From positions 1-53,695 of the forward strand of contig CAYUPI010000040.1 of NCBI GenBank assembly GCA_964446585.1: 53,695 nt of DNA, read 5' to 3'. The stretch is from CAYUPI01 sp964446585. Its GTDB lineage: Bacteria; Verrucomicrobiota; Verrucomicrobiia; Limisphaerales; UBA8199. Under the pieces are notes generated by a model. It was not told the origin of the DNA. It did not search any database and was given only the letters and a program-made list of their open reading frames with translations. Shown piece by piece: positions 45,978 through 53,695 of the stretch (the first letter of the stretch is position 1; the number at the start of each line of letters is the position of its first letter). Made by a program: the position numbers and the translations under genes.

Positions 45978-46075
45978 CGCGAAGCGTATGGAGTGCGCCC
46001 GGCTTGCCGGCGCTTTCGGCGGTCCGTGGGCGCATGACAGCGGGAGCAAGCTCTACGCGCTTCAAACGCTCCGCG
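45978..46075. repeat. 98-bp palindromic repeat, copy 2
   Basis: Same length as 28792-28889 and 82/98 identical. It begins CGCGAAGCGTATGGAGTGCG and ends GCGCTTCAAACGCTCCGCG. It lies 25 bp after the DUF1501 stop, so it could act as a 3'-end structure, although no T-run follows. Confidence 0.8.
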
Positions 46076-46195
46076 CTGTTCAGCCGTGGTTGGCACGCCC
46101 TGTGGACAGCTGCCCTACCTTCAATGGATTCCGAAAGCACGACATGACGTCCGCGTCCGTGAGCCCGACGCCCGCCCAGAATCCTAAACTCTAAA

Positions 46196-46303
46196 ATGCC
46201 AGAGCAAGACCAACTGCCTGGAACGGACACGCCGATTGCGTCGCCGTTCCATAGTGTGCAAGATTGGCGGCGCACCACTGAAGATCCGCGTCATGTCGTA
46301 TGA
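46196..46303 (+). CDS. Short hypothetical ORF before the broken zinc-ribbon gene
   Basis: 35 codons starting MPEQDQLPGTDTPIASPFHS. Its TGA overlaps the ATG of the next gene (ATGA). No family recognised. It may be a real small gene coupled to its neighbour, or chance. Confidence 0.25.
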   Translation: MPEQDQLPGTDTPIASPFHSVQDWRRTTEDPRHVV

Positions 46304-46746
46304 AATCATGCACCTACCGCGGCAAGGAATACCCGGACGAAGCCTCGTTTTGCGCGACTGATGGGCAGCCCCTTCGGTCCGTCATTACTCCGCAAACAAC
46401 GCAACTCCCGGAGGAGAAACACTCCGTGCTGGGCATAGCTTCATTTGCAATCTCGATTGCGGTTGGCGGCTTGATTCTCGGCTAGTTTTTGGTCGCCGGT
46501 CTCCTGAATGCGGGCCGGATCGAGCGCGGTCAGAGCTACCCAGGCCAATTGATCGTGGGGTTTGCTCTGATGTTTTTGTTGGCCGTTGATGTTGTGGCAT
46601 TTGGACTGGGCATCGCGGCGTTATTCCAGGCAGGCAGGAAGCGATTGTTTGGAGTTCTGGGCCTGGTGTTTTCGTCCGCAACAATACTTGGCTCGATTGC
46701 ACTCGTCGTCGTTGGGCTGATGTATGCTGGGAGGATGACGCGATGA
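46300..46746 (+). pseudogene. Zinc-ribbon plus DUF4190-like membrane protein, split by an in-frame TAG
   Basis: Codons 1-61 encode MKSCTYRGKEYPDEASFCAT and so on, a degraded zinc ribbon (the expected CxxC is CTYRG, one cysteine lost), then the start of a membrane segment (VLGIASFAISIAVGGLILG). A TAG at 46483-46485 stops it. The same frame continues FLVAGLLNAGRIERG to 46746, with two more membrane segments of the DUF4190 kind. A start at the TTG in 46489 is possible but would omit half of the first membrane segment. Most likely a pseudogene from one nonsense change; readthrough cannot be excluded. Confidence 0.6.
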
Positions 46747-46989
46747 CGGCTGCGTCCAGCGGACTGACCTTTTGCCAAACAGCCCTATCAGATTCTCTCT
46801 GAAATCGGGCCCTGTCATGGCTTGGTCTTGGACCGCTGAGATCTAGTTCCATGTTCCGCATTCGTGTCAATTGGAGTGAATTCGTGGTTGTCTCCTGCTT
46901 TGAAGAGGATTTGGGCTTGCTGGAACACAGCCGATCGAGGACAAATGGTGCAGGCCAGCGCGGCAGTGCAACATCATCATCCCTGAACC

Positions 46990-48426
46990 ATGAAAAAGGA
47001 AATCTCAACTTCACTTTTGAAACCAAACTCTTTTACTCGGCGCCAATTTCTCCGCCGCACGACGCTGGCGGCAGGGGCCGCAACCTTGGCTTTCCCTTAT
47101 GTGGGCAACGTGCTGGGCGCCAACGAACGCATCAACGTCGCCTGCATCGGCGTCGGCGGAAAAGGCGATCAGGACAGCAGCGACGCCTCGGGCTGCGGCG
47201 GCAATATCGTCGCCATTTGCGACGTGGACCAGAACACGCTGAATCGCAAAGCCAAACAGTTCGAGAAAAAATTTCCCGAGCTCAAGAAGTTCAACGATTA
47301 CCGCAAGATGTTGGATGAAATGGGGAAGGACATTGACGCGGTAACGGTTTCGACGCCGGACCACAACCACGGCGTTGCGGCGATCCGCGCGATGAAGATG
47401 GGTAAGCACTGTTTCTGCCAGAAACCGCTCGTCCAGACTGTCCTCGAAGCGCGCACGGTGCGTCAGTTGGCCAAGGAAAAGAACCTGGCGACGCAAATGG
47501 GCAACCAGGGCAGCGCGGCCACCGGGTTGCGCCGCGCGGTCGAAGTCGTCCAGGCCGGGGTCGTCGGCAAACCTCTGGAATTGCACGTCTGGTCGAATCG
47601 TCCGCACTGGCCGCAGGGAGTCGATCGTCCTACGGGCGAGGATCCCGTGCCCGATACTTTGAACTGGGACGCGTGGCTTGGCCCGGCCCCGCAGCGGCCA
47701 TTCAAGAAGGACGTATATCACACCTTCAAATGGCGCGGCTGGTTTGATTTCGGTACCGGCGCACTGGGTGACATGGCCTGTCACACGGTCAACATGCCCT
47801 TCCGAGCGCTGAAGCTCGGCTATCCCAACGTCGTCGAGTGCGAAATGGCCTCGCGCATGTATTCGGAAACATTCCCCAAGACGTCGCGAATCCGCTTTGA
47901 ATTCCCCGAGCGCGAGGACTTTCCTCCGCTCAAGTTCTGGTGGTATGACGGCAACCCGGGTGACGCTCTCCGGCCCCTGCGGCCGGATGGCAAGGCGATC
48001 AAGGAAATCGTCAATACTTACGACGAACTGCCCACCAGCGGTGCGCTCATCATCGGCGACAAGGGAAAATTATTCTCCCCCGACGACTACGGCACGAAAT
48101 TCTTCTTGGCGATGAAAGGCAAGGACGAGTACATCGCGGGCGATCAGCACGAAGCCTGCAAAGACGTGCCGCAGACCCTACCGCGCTCACCTGGGCACAT
48201 GACCGAATGGTTCCGCATGATGAAGATCGGCACGCCGGCTTATTCCAACTTCGAGATCGCGGGTTACCTGGCCGAGGTCATTTTGCTCGGCTGCGTCGCG
48301 CTGCGGGTTGGCGAAGGCAGGCGCATGGAGTGGGATGGGCCGAACATGCGCTCGCCGAATCTGCCGGAGGCCGCACAGTTCGTCCAACGCCACAATCGGC
48401 CAGGCTGGGAAGCGGCAGCAACTTGA
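46990..48426 (+). CDS. Gfo/Idh/MocA family oxidoreductase, Tat-exported
   Basis: 478 residues. The Tat signal is TRRQFLRRTTLAAGAATLAF at 16-35. The NAD(P)-binding motif GVGGKG is at 54-59, with AICDVD at 75-80. The family's EKP motif appears as CQKPL at 143-147, with the catalytic lysine kept. STPDHNHGVAA and FGTGALGDMACHTVNMPF are characteristic of the periplasmic verrucomicrobial/planctomycete subgroup. Likely substrate: a sugar or sugar acid. It ends 3 bp from the convergent DUF1501 gene. Confidence 0.93.
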   Translation: MKKEISTSLLKPNSFTRRQFLRRTTLAAGAATLAFPYVGNVLGANERINVACIGVGGKGDQDSSDASGCGGNIVAICDVDQNTLNRKAKQFEKKFPELKKFNDYRKMLDEMGKDIDAVTVSTPDHNHGVAAIRAMKMGKHCFCQKPLVQTVLEARTVRQLAKEKNLATQMGNQGSAATGLRRAVEVVQAGVVGKPLELHVWSNRPHWPQGVDRPTGEDPVPDTLNWDAWLGPAPQRPFKKDVYHTFKWRGWFDFGTGALGDMACHTVNMPFRALKLGYPNVVECEMASRMYSETFPKTSRIRFEFPEREDFPPLKFWWYDGNPGDALRPLRPDGKAIKEIVNTYDELPTSGALIIGDKGKLFSPDDYGTKFFLAMKGKDEYIAGDQHEACKDVPQTLPRSPGHMTEWFRMMKIGTPAYSNFEIAGYLAEVILLGCVALRVGEGRRMEWDGPNMRSPNLPEAAQFVQRHNRPGWEAAAT

Positions 48427-48429
48427 GGC

Positions 48430-49914
48430 TCAAGCCAGAATATCAGTGACGACGTGGGCGGGCTCGACGCCGGTGAGCTTTTGATCGAGCCCCTGGTATT
48501 TGAACGCCAGCTTTTCGTGGTCGATGCCGAGTTGGTTCAGGATCGTCGCGTGCAAGTCGCGGATATGCACCGGGTTCTCGGCGATGTTGTAGGACATCTC
48601 GTCGGTCTTGCCATAGACGAAACCGGGTTTGATGCCGCCGCCGGCCAGCCAGAGACTGAAGCAGCGCGGGTGATGATCGCGCCCGTAGTTTTTCTCGGTG
48701 AGGTTGCCCTGGCAATAGATGGTGCGCCCAAATTCACCGCCCCAGACGACCAGCGTCTCGTCGAGCAACCCGCGTTGTTTCAGGTCCTGGATCAGGCCGT
48801 AGCAACCCTGGTCAACGTCTTTGCACTGGGAAGCGAGATCGCGCGGGAGGTCGCCATGCTGGTCCCAGCCCCGATGAAAGATTTGGACGAACCGCACACC
48901 CCTCTCGATAAGGCGGCGCGCGAGCAACGCCGAGCTGGCGAAGGTGCCGCGCTGTTTGGATTCTGGCCCATATAGTTCGTACGTCTTTTCCGGTTCGTGT
49001 GAAAAATCGACCAGATCGGGAATACTGGCCTGCATGCGGAAAGCCATTTCGTATTGCTGCGTGCGGGTCTGGATTTCAGGGTCGCCGATGGCCTGGTAGG
49101 CGCGCTGGTTGAGAGCGCCGATACCGTCGATCATTTCACGGCGCAATTCGCGCGAGATACCCGCCGCGTCCTGAAGGAACAGCACGGGATCTCCCTTAGC
49201 GCGCAGTTCGACGCCCGCGTATTTGCCGGGAAGGAAGCCGGAGCCCCATAGCCGGGCGGAGATGGCCTGCACATTCGAATAAGGGCTGGAATGGGTGGCA
49301 TGCAGCACGACGAATGTGGGAAGGTCCTGGTTCAGTGAGCCGAGTCCGTAGGATAGCCAAGAGCCGATAGAGGCTTTGCCGGTAATCATCGAGCCGGTAT
49401 AAACAAGCTGGTTTGCGGGCTCGTGATTGATGGCGTCGGTGTGCATCGAGCGGATGATGCAGAGGTCATCCACGATCTTCGCGTGCCAGGGAAGCAGCTC
49501 GCTCACCCAGGTGCCGCACTTGCCATGTTGCTCGAACTTAAACACCGACGGCGCCAGCGGGAACTTGTCCTGGCCGGCCGTCATGCCGGTGAGGCGCTCG
49601 CCTTGCTGCTTGAGCCAATCCTTGATGTCTTCCTTAAAGCGGGTCTGCAGCGCGGGCTTGTAGTCGAAAAGGTCCACTTGCGACGGGGCGCCGATCAGGG
49701 AAATGTAAATCGCGCGTTTCGCTTTGGGAGCGATCTGCCAGAGATTGTTCGCGATTTTTTCACCCTGGGCAGAAACGCCGAACGCGCGCGGCCCGAGCAG
49801 TGAGCCCAGCGCGGCCACGCCGAGGCCGGTGCTGGTCTTTCGGAAAAACTGCCGGCGCGTGAGGGCCGAGTTGAAGTCGTGAAGATGGTTAATGAATTGG
49901 GGATCGATTTTCAT
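48430..49914 (-). CDS. DUF1501 protein, Tat-exported (second copy)
   Basis: 494 residues. The Tat signal is TRRQFFRKTSTGLGVAALGS at 19-38. The DUF1501 blocks are RAIYISLIGAPSQVDLFDYK, MHTDAINHEPANQLVYTGS, WGGEFGRTIYCQGN and GRDHHPRCFSLWLAGGGIKP. It differs substantially from the copy at 44498, so it is not a recent duplicate. The start overlaps the PSD1 stop by 4 bp (ATGA), so the pair is translationally coupled. Confidence 0.93.
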   Translation of the reverse strand: MKIDPQFINHLHDFNSALTRRQFFRKTSTGLGVAALGSLLGPRAFGVSAQGEKIANNLWQIAPKAKRAIYISLIGAPSQVDLFDYKPALQTRFKEDIKDWLKQQGERLTGMTAGQDKFPLAPSVFKFEQHGKCGTWVSELLPWHAKIVDDLCIIRSMHTDAINHEPANQLVYTGSMITGKASIGSWLSYGLGSLNQDLPTFVVLHATHSSPYSNVQAISARLWGSGFLPGKYAGVELRAKGDPVLFLQDAAGISRELRREMIDGIGALNQRAYQAIGDPEIQTRTQQYEMAFRMQASIPDLVDFSHEPEKTYELYGPESKQRGTFASSALLARRLIERGVRFVQIFHRGWDQHGDLPRDLASQCKDVDQGCYGLIQDLKQRGLLDETLVVWGGEFGRTIYCQGNLTEKNYGRDHHPRCFSLWLAGGGIKPGFVYGKTDEMSYNIAENPVHIRDLHATILNQLGIDHEKLAFKYQGLDQKLTGVEPAHVVTDILA

Positions 49915-52900
49915 TTTGTCAGTGATTCGTCCAGGTTCATCACTTCACTCGCCACCAACGTCCAGGCCGCAAGTTCCGCGACAGGGAGGTGTTCGTCGGG
50001 TTTGGATTCGCCGACGGCGACCAGGGATTGGGCGGCGGCGGTATCGGCACGATAAGCTTTGAGCGCCCGCTCGTGCATTCGGCGCAGGACCGGGCGTTCT
50101 TTGGCGTTCAAGTCGCGGGCCAGGAGCGGTTCGGTGATTTGGTCGAGACAGGTGTCAAAATCTTTGGATGAGCTAAGCGCCTTTGCCGCCAATTGGCGAG
50201 CGGCTTCGACGAACTGAGGATCGTTCATGGTGACGAATGCCTGCAGCGGCGTATCCGTGCGATCGCGCCGCGTGCAAAAGACTTCCCGGCTGGGGGCGTT
50301 CAGAATCTCCATGGACGGCGGCGGAGCGATGCGCTTCCAGAAGGTGTACAGCGAGCGGCGATGGAGCGCGTCACCGTGATCCTGTGTGTAAACGCGCGTA
50401 TTGGAATCTTTCATCGCGACGGCTTCCCATACTCCTTCCGGCTGATACGGTTTGACCGGCGCGCCACCAACTTTTTCCACCAGCAAGCCGGACGCGGCCA
50501 GAGCCTGGTCACGGATTTCCTCCGCTTCGAGCCGCACATGGGGCCCGCGGGAGTAGAGTCTATTTTGCGGGTCCTTTTCCAGCTTCTCGGGCGAAACGAT
50601 CTCGCACTGGCGATACGCGGCGCTCAGGACCATGGTCTTGACGAGCTGGCGAAAGTTCCAGCCGGAGTCCATAAATTCTACGGCCAGCCAATCAAGCAGA
50701 TCCTGGTTGGTAGGGCGGGCGCCTTTGACACCGAGGTCCTCGGTGGTTTCAACAATCCCAACGCCGAACAAGTGCGACCAAATGCGATTGACCGTGACAC
50801 GGGCAGTGAGCGGGTTATCGCGCGAAAGCAGCCAGCGCGCCAGGCCCATTCGGTTGCGCGGCAAGTCTGGCGCCATGTGCGGCAGGGCCTCCGCAGTAGC
50901 GGCGCTGACTTGCGCGCCTTTGGACGCATAATTGCCGCGAACCAAAATGTTCGCGACCGGCTCGCTGTCCTTTTTCTCCTCCATAATGAGCGTCGTAGCG
51001 CCCCGCTGGCGGAATTCGTCTTCTTCGGACTTAAGCTGAGCCAGTTCGGCCTGGAGTTTCTGGATGGGTGGATCGAACGCGGTGAGGTACAGCTCAAAGA
51101 GCGCCTGAGACTGCTCAGGCGCGCGCTGATCCGCAGGCGTCGCGAGATATTCGCGGACCAGCCCGGGGGTGGCGATCTGTGCGATATCAACAGGCGTCAG
51201 CGCCCGCTGGTAAAAGCGGAGATCCTGCACGAAGACTTTTCCACCGGTGATGGTATCGACCACGCCCTCTTTGTCGGAACGGCCACCCAGGCGAAACGGG
51301 ACATTGACGTAAATGCTCTTACCCAGGTCGTTATTGTTCACTTCCACGTCTGCCTTGCGGCCATCGATGAACAGGGCAATCGCGTCCGCTCCATTGCGCT
51401 TGCCGTCGAAAACAGCCATGACGTGATGCCAGTGACCCGGTATGAGGCTTTCCTTGGCCGTGACTTTAAGGGCTTTTTCCGGCCATTGCTCGGCGATATG
51501 AATTGTGGGCCGTCCGGAAGTAAGGAAGAAATCCCAGCCGCGAAAGCCTTGGGCCTTGTTCATGCGCGAGAAGACAGCGCCGCTCGGCTTATCTTCGATA
51601 TAGAGGAATGTGCCGTAGCTGGCCTTGCCGGAGCGTGTGAAGGTGGGCGTAGCGTTTTTGACTGCTGTGCCCTCGCCAACGAGCGGGGCTTGTCCGAACG
51701 GACCTGGATGCCGTTCGCTCGGGCCAGCCCATTCAACGACTTCGCCCTGAAAGGTGCCGCGGAATGGTCCCGAGACTTCGGTGAGCGGAAGTGACACCAG
51801 CGGGCGGCTTTCCTCGGCTGGCTCCTCCCAACGAGGCGCGGGCGACGCGGTCTGTCGCTCGAGCCACTGATCAAAGTCAGCTTTTGCGACCCCTTTTCGC
51901 TCCTCGCTCAACTTCCGGTTGGCGGCGATCGCCTGCTGCAATTCTTCCCAGCGGGGACGATCCTGCCGCACGGGAACAAACAGCAGAGGAGGGGTGTTGC
52001 CGTTGACGCTGTTATCCAGCGCCGGCTGCGTGCCGTTCCTGAAGAAGGCGGTCATCGAATAAAAATCCTTCATCGTGATTGGATCGAACTTATGATCGTG
52101 GCAAGTTGCGCAACCAGTCGTAAGCCCGAGCCAGACGGCGGAAGTCGTGTCCGCGCGGTCCTTGGCATAGATAGTGGCGTATTCCTCCGGGATGGCGCCG
52201 CCCTCGCCGGTCGTCGGAAGGAGGCGATTGTAACCCGAGGCAATTTTTTGTTCCATCGTCGCCTCGGGCAGCAGGTCCCCGGCGAGTTGTTCGATGGTGA
52301 ATTCGTTGAACGGCATATTCGCCTTGAACGCTGCGATGACCCAATCGCGATACAGCCAGATACTGCGGGAATGGTCGTGATGGATGCCCTGAGTATCAGC
52401 GTAACGAACAGCATCGAGCCAGTGGCGGGTGAATTGCTCGGCGCAGGCATCGCTGGCCAGCATCCGATCCACGGCCTTTCCGTATGCATCGGCGGAGCGA
52501 TCGCGGAGGAAATCCTGCAGTTCATTCGGCGAAGGCGGCAGGCCAGTCAGATCGAAACTCAAGCGCCGCAGCAAGCGCGCCTTTTGTTCCTCGGGATTTG
52601 GTTTCAGCCCGTTCTCGGCAAGCTTGCGCGCGACGAAACGGTCGATGGGATTTTTCGCCCAGCGCGCGCTGGCCTGAGGTACGGTTGGACGGACCGGCGG
52701 AATTAGCGACCAATGCTTTTCGTAAACGGCCCCCTGGGAGATCCACTTCTCGATCAGCGCGATTTCCTCTGGCTTGACTTTCTTGCGCTCCGAAGCCGGA
52801 GGCATGATGTCGTCGTCCGTGGCTTTGAGCCGGCGCATGACCTCGGAGGCCTCTGGGTGGCCTTTTACGATGACGGGCTTGCCGTCCTCGCGCGGTTCGA

Positions 52901-53123
52901 ACGCAAACTGCTCGCGATCGAGCCGCAGCGGACGCTTCTTGGGCTTGCGCGTGGCGGAGTCCGGCCCGTGACAGGGGTAGCAGTATTCCGACAGGATCGG
53001 CTGGATCTGGTTGTTGAACGAGACTTTGTCGGAGGCCTGCGCGGCGCGGGCTGTCGTCACGTGTACGAACAGCATCACGCCCGCAGAAACGCCAATCATG
53101 CTCAGGAGCAAAGGACCCATCAT
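49911..53123 (-). CDS. PSD1-type cytochrome c / DUF1549 / LamG-like / DUF1553 protein
   Basis: About 1070 residues from the ATG. The frame stays open to a GTG at 53198, but this start places the hydrophobic signal (LLLSMIGVSAGVMLFVHVTT) at the N-terminus. Heme motif CYPCH at about 48-52. DUF1549: KNPIDRFVARKLAENGLKPN, LTGLPPSPNELQDFL, CATCHDHKFDPITMKDFY. A concanavalin/LamG-like insert (SRMNKAQGFRGWDFFLTSGR to FVQDLRFYQRALTPVDIAQI) suggests binding to a glycan or surface. DUF1553 ends the protein. Overlaps the DUF1501 gene by 4 bp. Confidence 0.9.
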   Translation of the reverse strand: MMGPLLLSMIGVSAGVMLFVHVTTARAAQASDKVSFNNQIQPILSEYCYPCHGPDSATRKPKKRPLRLDREQFAFEPREDGKPVIVKGHPEASEVMRRLKATDDDIMPPASERKKVKPEEIALIEKWISQGAVYEKHWSLIPPVRPTVPQASARWAKNPIDRFVARKLAENGLKPNPEEQKARLLRRLSFDLTGLPPSPNELQDFLRDRSADAYGKAVDRMLASDACAEQFTRHWLDAVRYADTQGIHHDHSRSIWLYRDWVIAAFKANMPFNEFTIEQLAGDLLPEATMEQKIASGYNRLLPTTGEGGAIPEEYATIYAKDRADTTSAVWLGLTTGCATCHDHKFDPITMKDFYSMTAFFRNGTQPALDNSVNGNTPPLLFVPVRQDRPRWEELQQAIAANRKLSEERKGVAKADFDQWLERQTASPAPRWEEPAEESRPLVSLPLTEVSGPFRGTFQGEVVEWAGPSERHPGPFGQAPLVGEGTAVKNATPTFTRSGKASYGTFLYIEDKPSGAVFSRMNKAQGFRGWDFFLTSGRPTIHIAEQWPEKALKVTAKESLIPGHWHHVMAVFDGKRNGADAIALFIDGRKADVEVNNNDLGKSIYVNVPFRLGGRSDKEGVVDTITGGKVFVQDLRFYQRALTPVDIAQIATPGLVREYLATPADQRAPEQSQALFELYLTAFDPPIQKLQAELAQLKSEEDEFRQRGATTLIMEEKKDSEPVANILVRGNYASKGAQVSAATAEALPHMAPDLPRNRMGLARWLLSRDNPLTARVTVNRIWSHLFGVGIVETTEDLGVKGARPTNQDLLDWLAVEFMDSGWNFRQLVKTMVLSAAYRQCEIVSPEKLEKDPQNRLYSRGPHVRLEAEEIRDQALAASGLLVEKVGGAPVKPYQPEGVWEAVAMKDSNTRVYTQDHGDALHRRSLYTFWKRIAPPPSMEILNAPSREVFCTRRDRTDTPLQAFVTMNDPQFVEAARQLAAKALSSSKDFDTCLDQITEPLLARDLNAKERPVLRRMHERALKAYRADTAAAQSLVAVGESKPDEHLPVAELAAWTLVASEVMNLDESLTK

Positions 53124-53245
53124 ATCAGACGATATAATGTGGCTGAAAGGCCGGGAAGTTTCAAATGGATTTGCCGTTCTCGTCCGCGTTTCTTCCACGA
53201 AAATTGCGGCGGATCATAATCAACCTTATTGAAGAAGAATGCGCG

Positions 53246-53695
53246 TTAGGCGCAGCGCCGACGACGACGCTTCTTGGACGATACCGAACGAATGACCACC
53301 GGCCCGCGGCCGGCGCGCGCAAACGGGACGCGATTGCGAGCGAGGGCTTCGTCGATTAGGCGGGCGACCGCCGGACGAGCGAGCGTGGACGCGCCCTCCA
53401 GGTGAATCCAGCGCGCCTGGGCGGACCCCTGCAACAATTTCGAAGGATCCGTCAATTCCTTACCACGACTGAAGTAAAACTTAACGCCGTCCACGCTCGC
53501 GCGGATTGCAAAAACGCCCTCGTACCCACGCTCGTTCGGTGAATAGCTGATGACGAAAAAGCCGGAATACTCATACACCACCTCATGGGCGGTGGGCAGA
53601 CGCTTTCGCAGCCACAGTCGCATTGCGTCCATGAGCCGTTGATGCGCGGGCGCGAACTTGGCGATAAGCCTACGCAACTCGGCTTCTGCCGATCG
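53246..53695 (-). CDS. DUF1801 (YdhG-like) protein, 5' end outside the window
   Basis: At least 149 residues; the frame is open to the window edge, so the true start is probably outside. An internal TTG at 53677 is the first start codon inside. KRLPTAHEVVYEYSGFFVIS, SVDGVKFYFSRGKEL and HLEGASTLARPAVARLIDEA are typical of DUF1801. The C-terminus is a run of basic residues (SSKKRRRRRCA). Function of the family is poorly known. The 120 bp downstream of it, before the PSD1 start, show no promoter I can defend. Confidence 0.75.
   Translation of the reverse strand, partial: RSAEAELRRLIAKFAPAHQRLMDAMRLWLRKRLPTAHEVVYEYSGFFVISYSPNERGYEGVFAIRASVDGVKFYFSRGKELTDPSKLLQGSAQARWIHLEGASTLARPAVARLIDEALARNRVPFARAGRGPVVIRSVSSKKRRRRRCA

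Noticed and set aside
46851..47318. 155-codon plus-strand frame before and within the Gfo/Idh/MocA gene
   Set aside because: It overlaps the start of a conserved gene in another frame and has no domain. The gap 46747-46989 otherwise shows no supported feature.
50193..51794. 533-codon open frame antisense to the last PSD1 gene, and similar ones at 20113-21363 and 27611-28927
   Set aside because: All mirror long conserved genes and show no family features.
53133..53138. Perfect TATAAT on the plus strand
   Set aside because: There is no -35 at a suitable distance and no plus-strand gene downstream; the neighbouring genes read leftwards.

Overview
The window is chromosomal DNA, rich in GC in its codons, from a bacterium of the Planctomycetes-Verrucomicrobia-Chlamydiae group. 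A member of Verrucomicrobiota is the most likely source. The reasons are three PSD1-type cytochrome/DUF1549/DUF1553 proteins, two DUF1501 proteins, a Tat-exported Gfo/Idh/MocA oxidoreductase, a PEP-CTERM protein and a late spc/alpha ribosomal-protein operon, all within about 54 kb. The lineage is inferred from gene content only. No rRNA, tRNA, CRISPR array or intact insertion sequence was seen.

Region 1 (1-18254) is a surface-polysaccharide locus. A tight plus-strand operon (66-6080) encodes an ABC-2 permease and its ATPase with a Wzt-like C-terminal domain, two methyltransferase-like proteins, a GT9 and a GT2 glycosyltransferase. Around it lie a sugar-phosphate nucleotidyltransferase/GmhB phosphatase fusion, a PQQ-repeat propeller, a hexapeptide acyltransferase, a GT4 enzyme, a tandem pair of O-antigen ligase/polymerase-like membrane proteins, a SAM methyltransferase, an SDR nucleotide-sugar epimerase/dehydratase and a GT39-like membrane glycosyltransferase. 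Together these look able to make, modify and export a glycan by the ABC-transporter route.

Region 2 (18358-25808) holds a PEP-CTERM exported protein with a good promoter, a DUF255/thioredoxin-fold protein, a secreted HExxH metallopeptidase-like protein, a TolB-like propeller protein and gatA.

Region 3 (25820-29550) has an orphan PSD1 gene, a 98-bp palindromic repeat and the leader of the ribosomal operon. Region 4 (29551-39141) is the operon rplE-rpsN-rpsH-rplF-rplR-rpsE-rplO-secY-map-infA-rpmJ-rpsM-rpsK-rpsD-rpoA-rplQ. It starts at rplE rather than rplN/rplX. It has a 13-codon upstream ORF overlapping the rplE start, and several spacers are built of degenerate micro-repeats or hairpins.

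Region 5 (39158-53695) holds an MFS transporter, an orphan intrinsic terminator that may end a small RNA, two PSD1+DUF1501 pairs, a broken zinc-ribbon/membrane gene, the Gfo/Idh/MocA oxidoreductase and a DUF1801 gene cut by the window end. The most unusual signals are non-coding: a 94-bp near-perfect palindrome carried in frame inside a PSD1 gene, a diverged relative in a second PSD1 gene, a separate pair of 98-bp palindromes, and matching hairpins in two spacers of the ribosomal operon.
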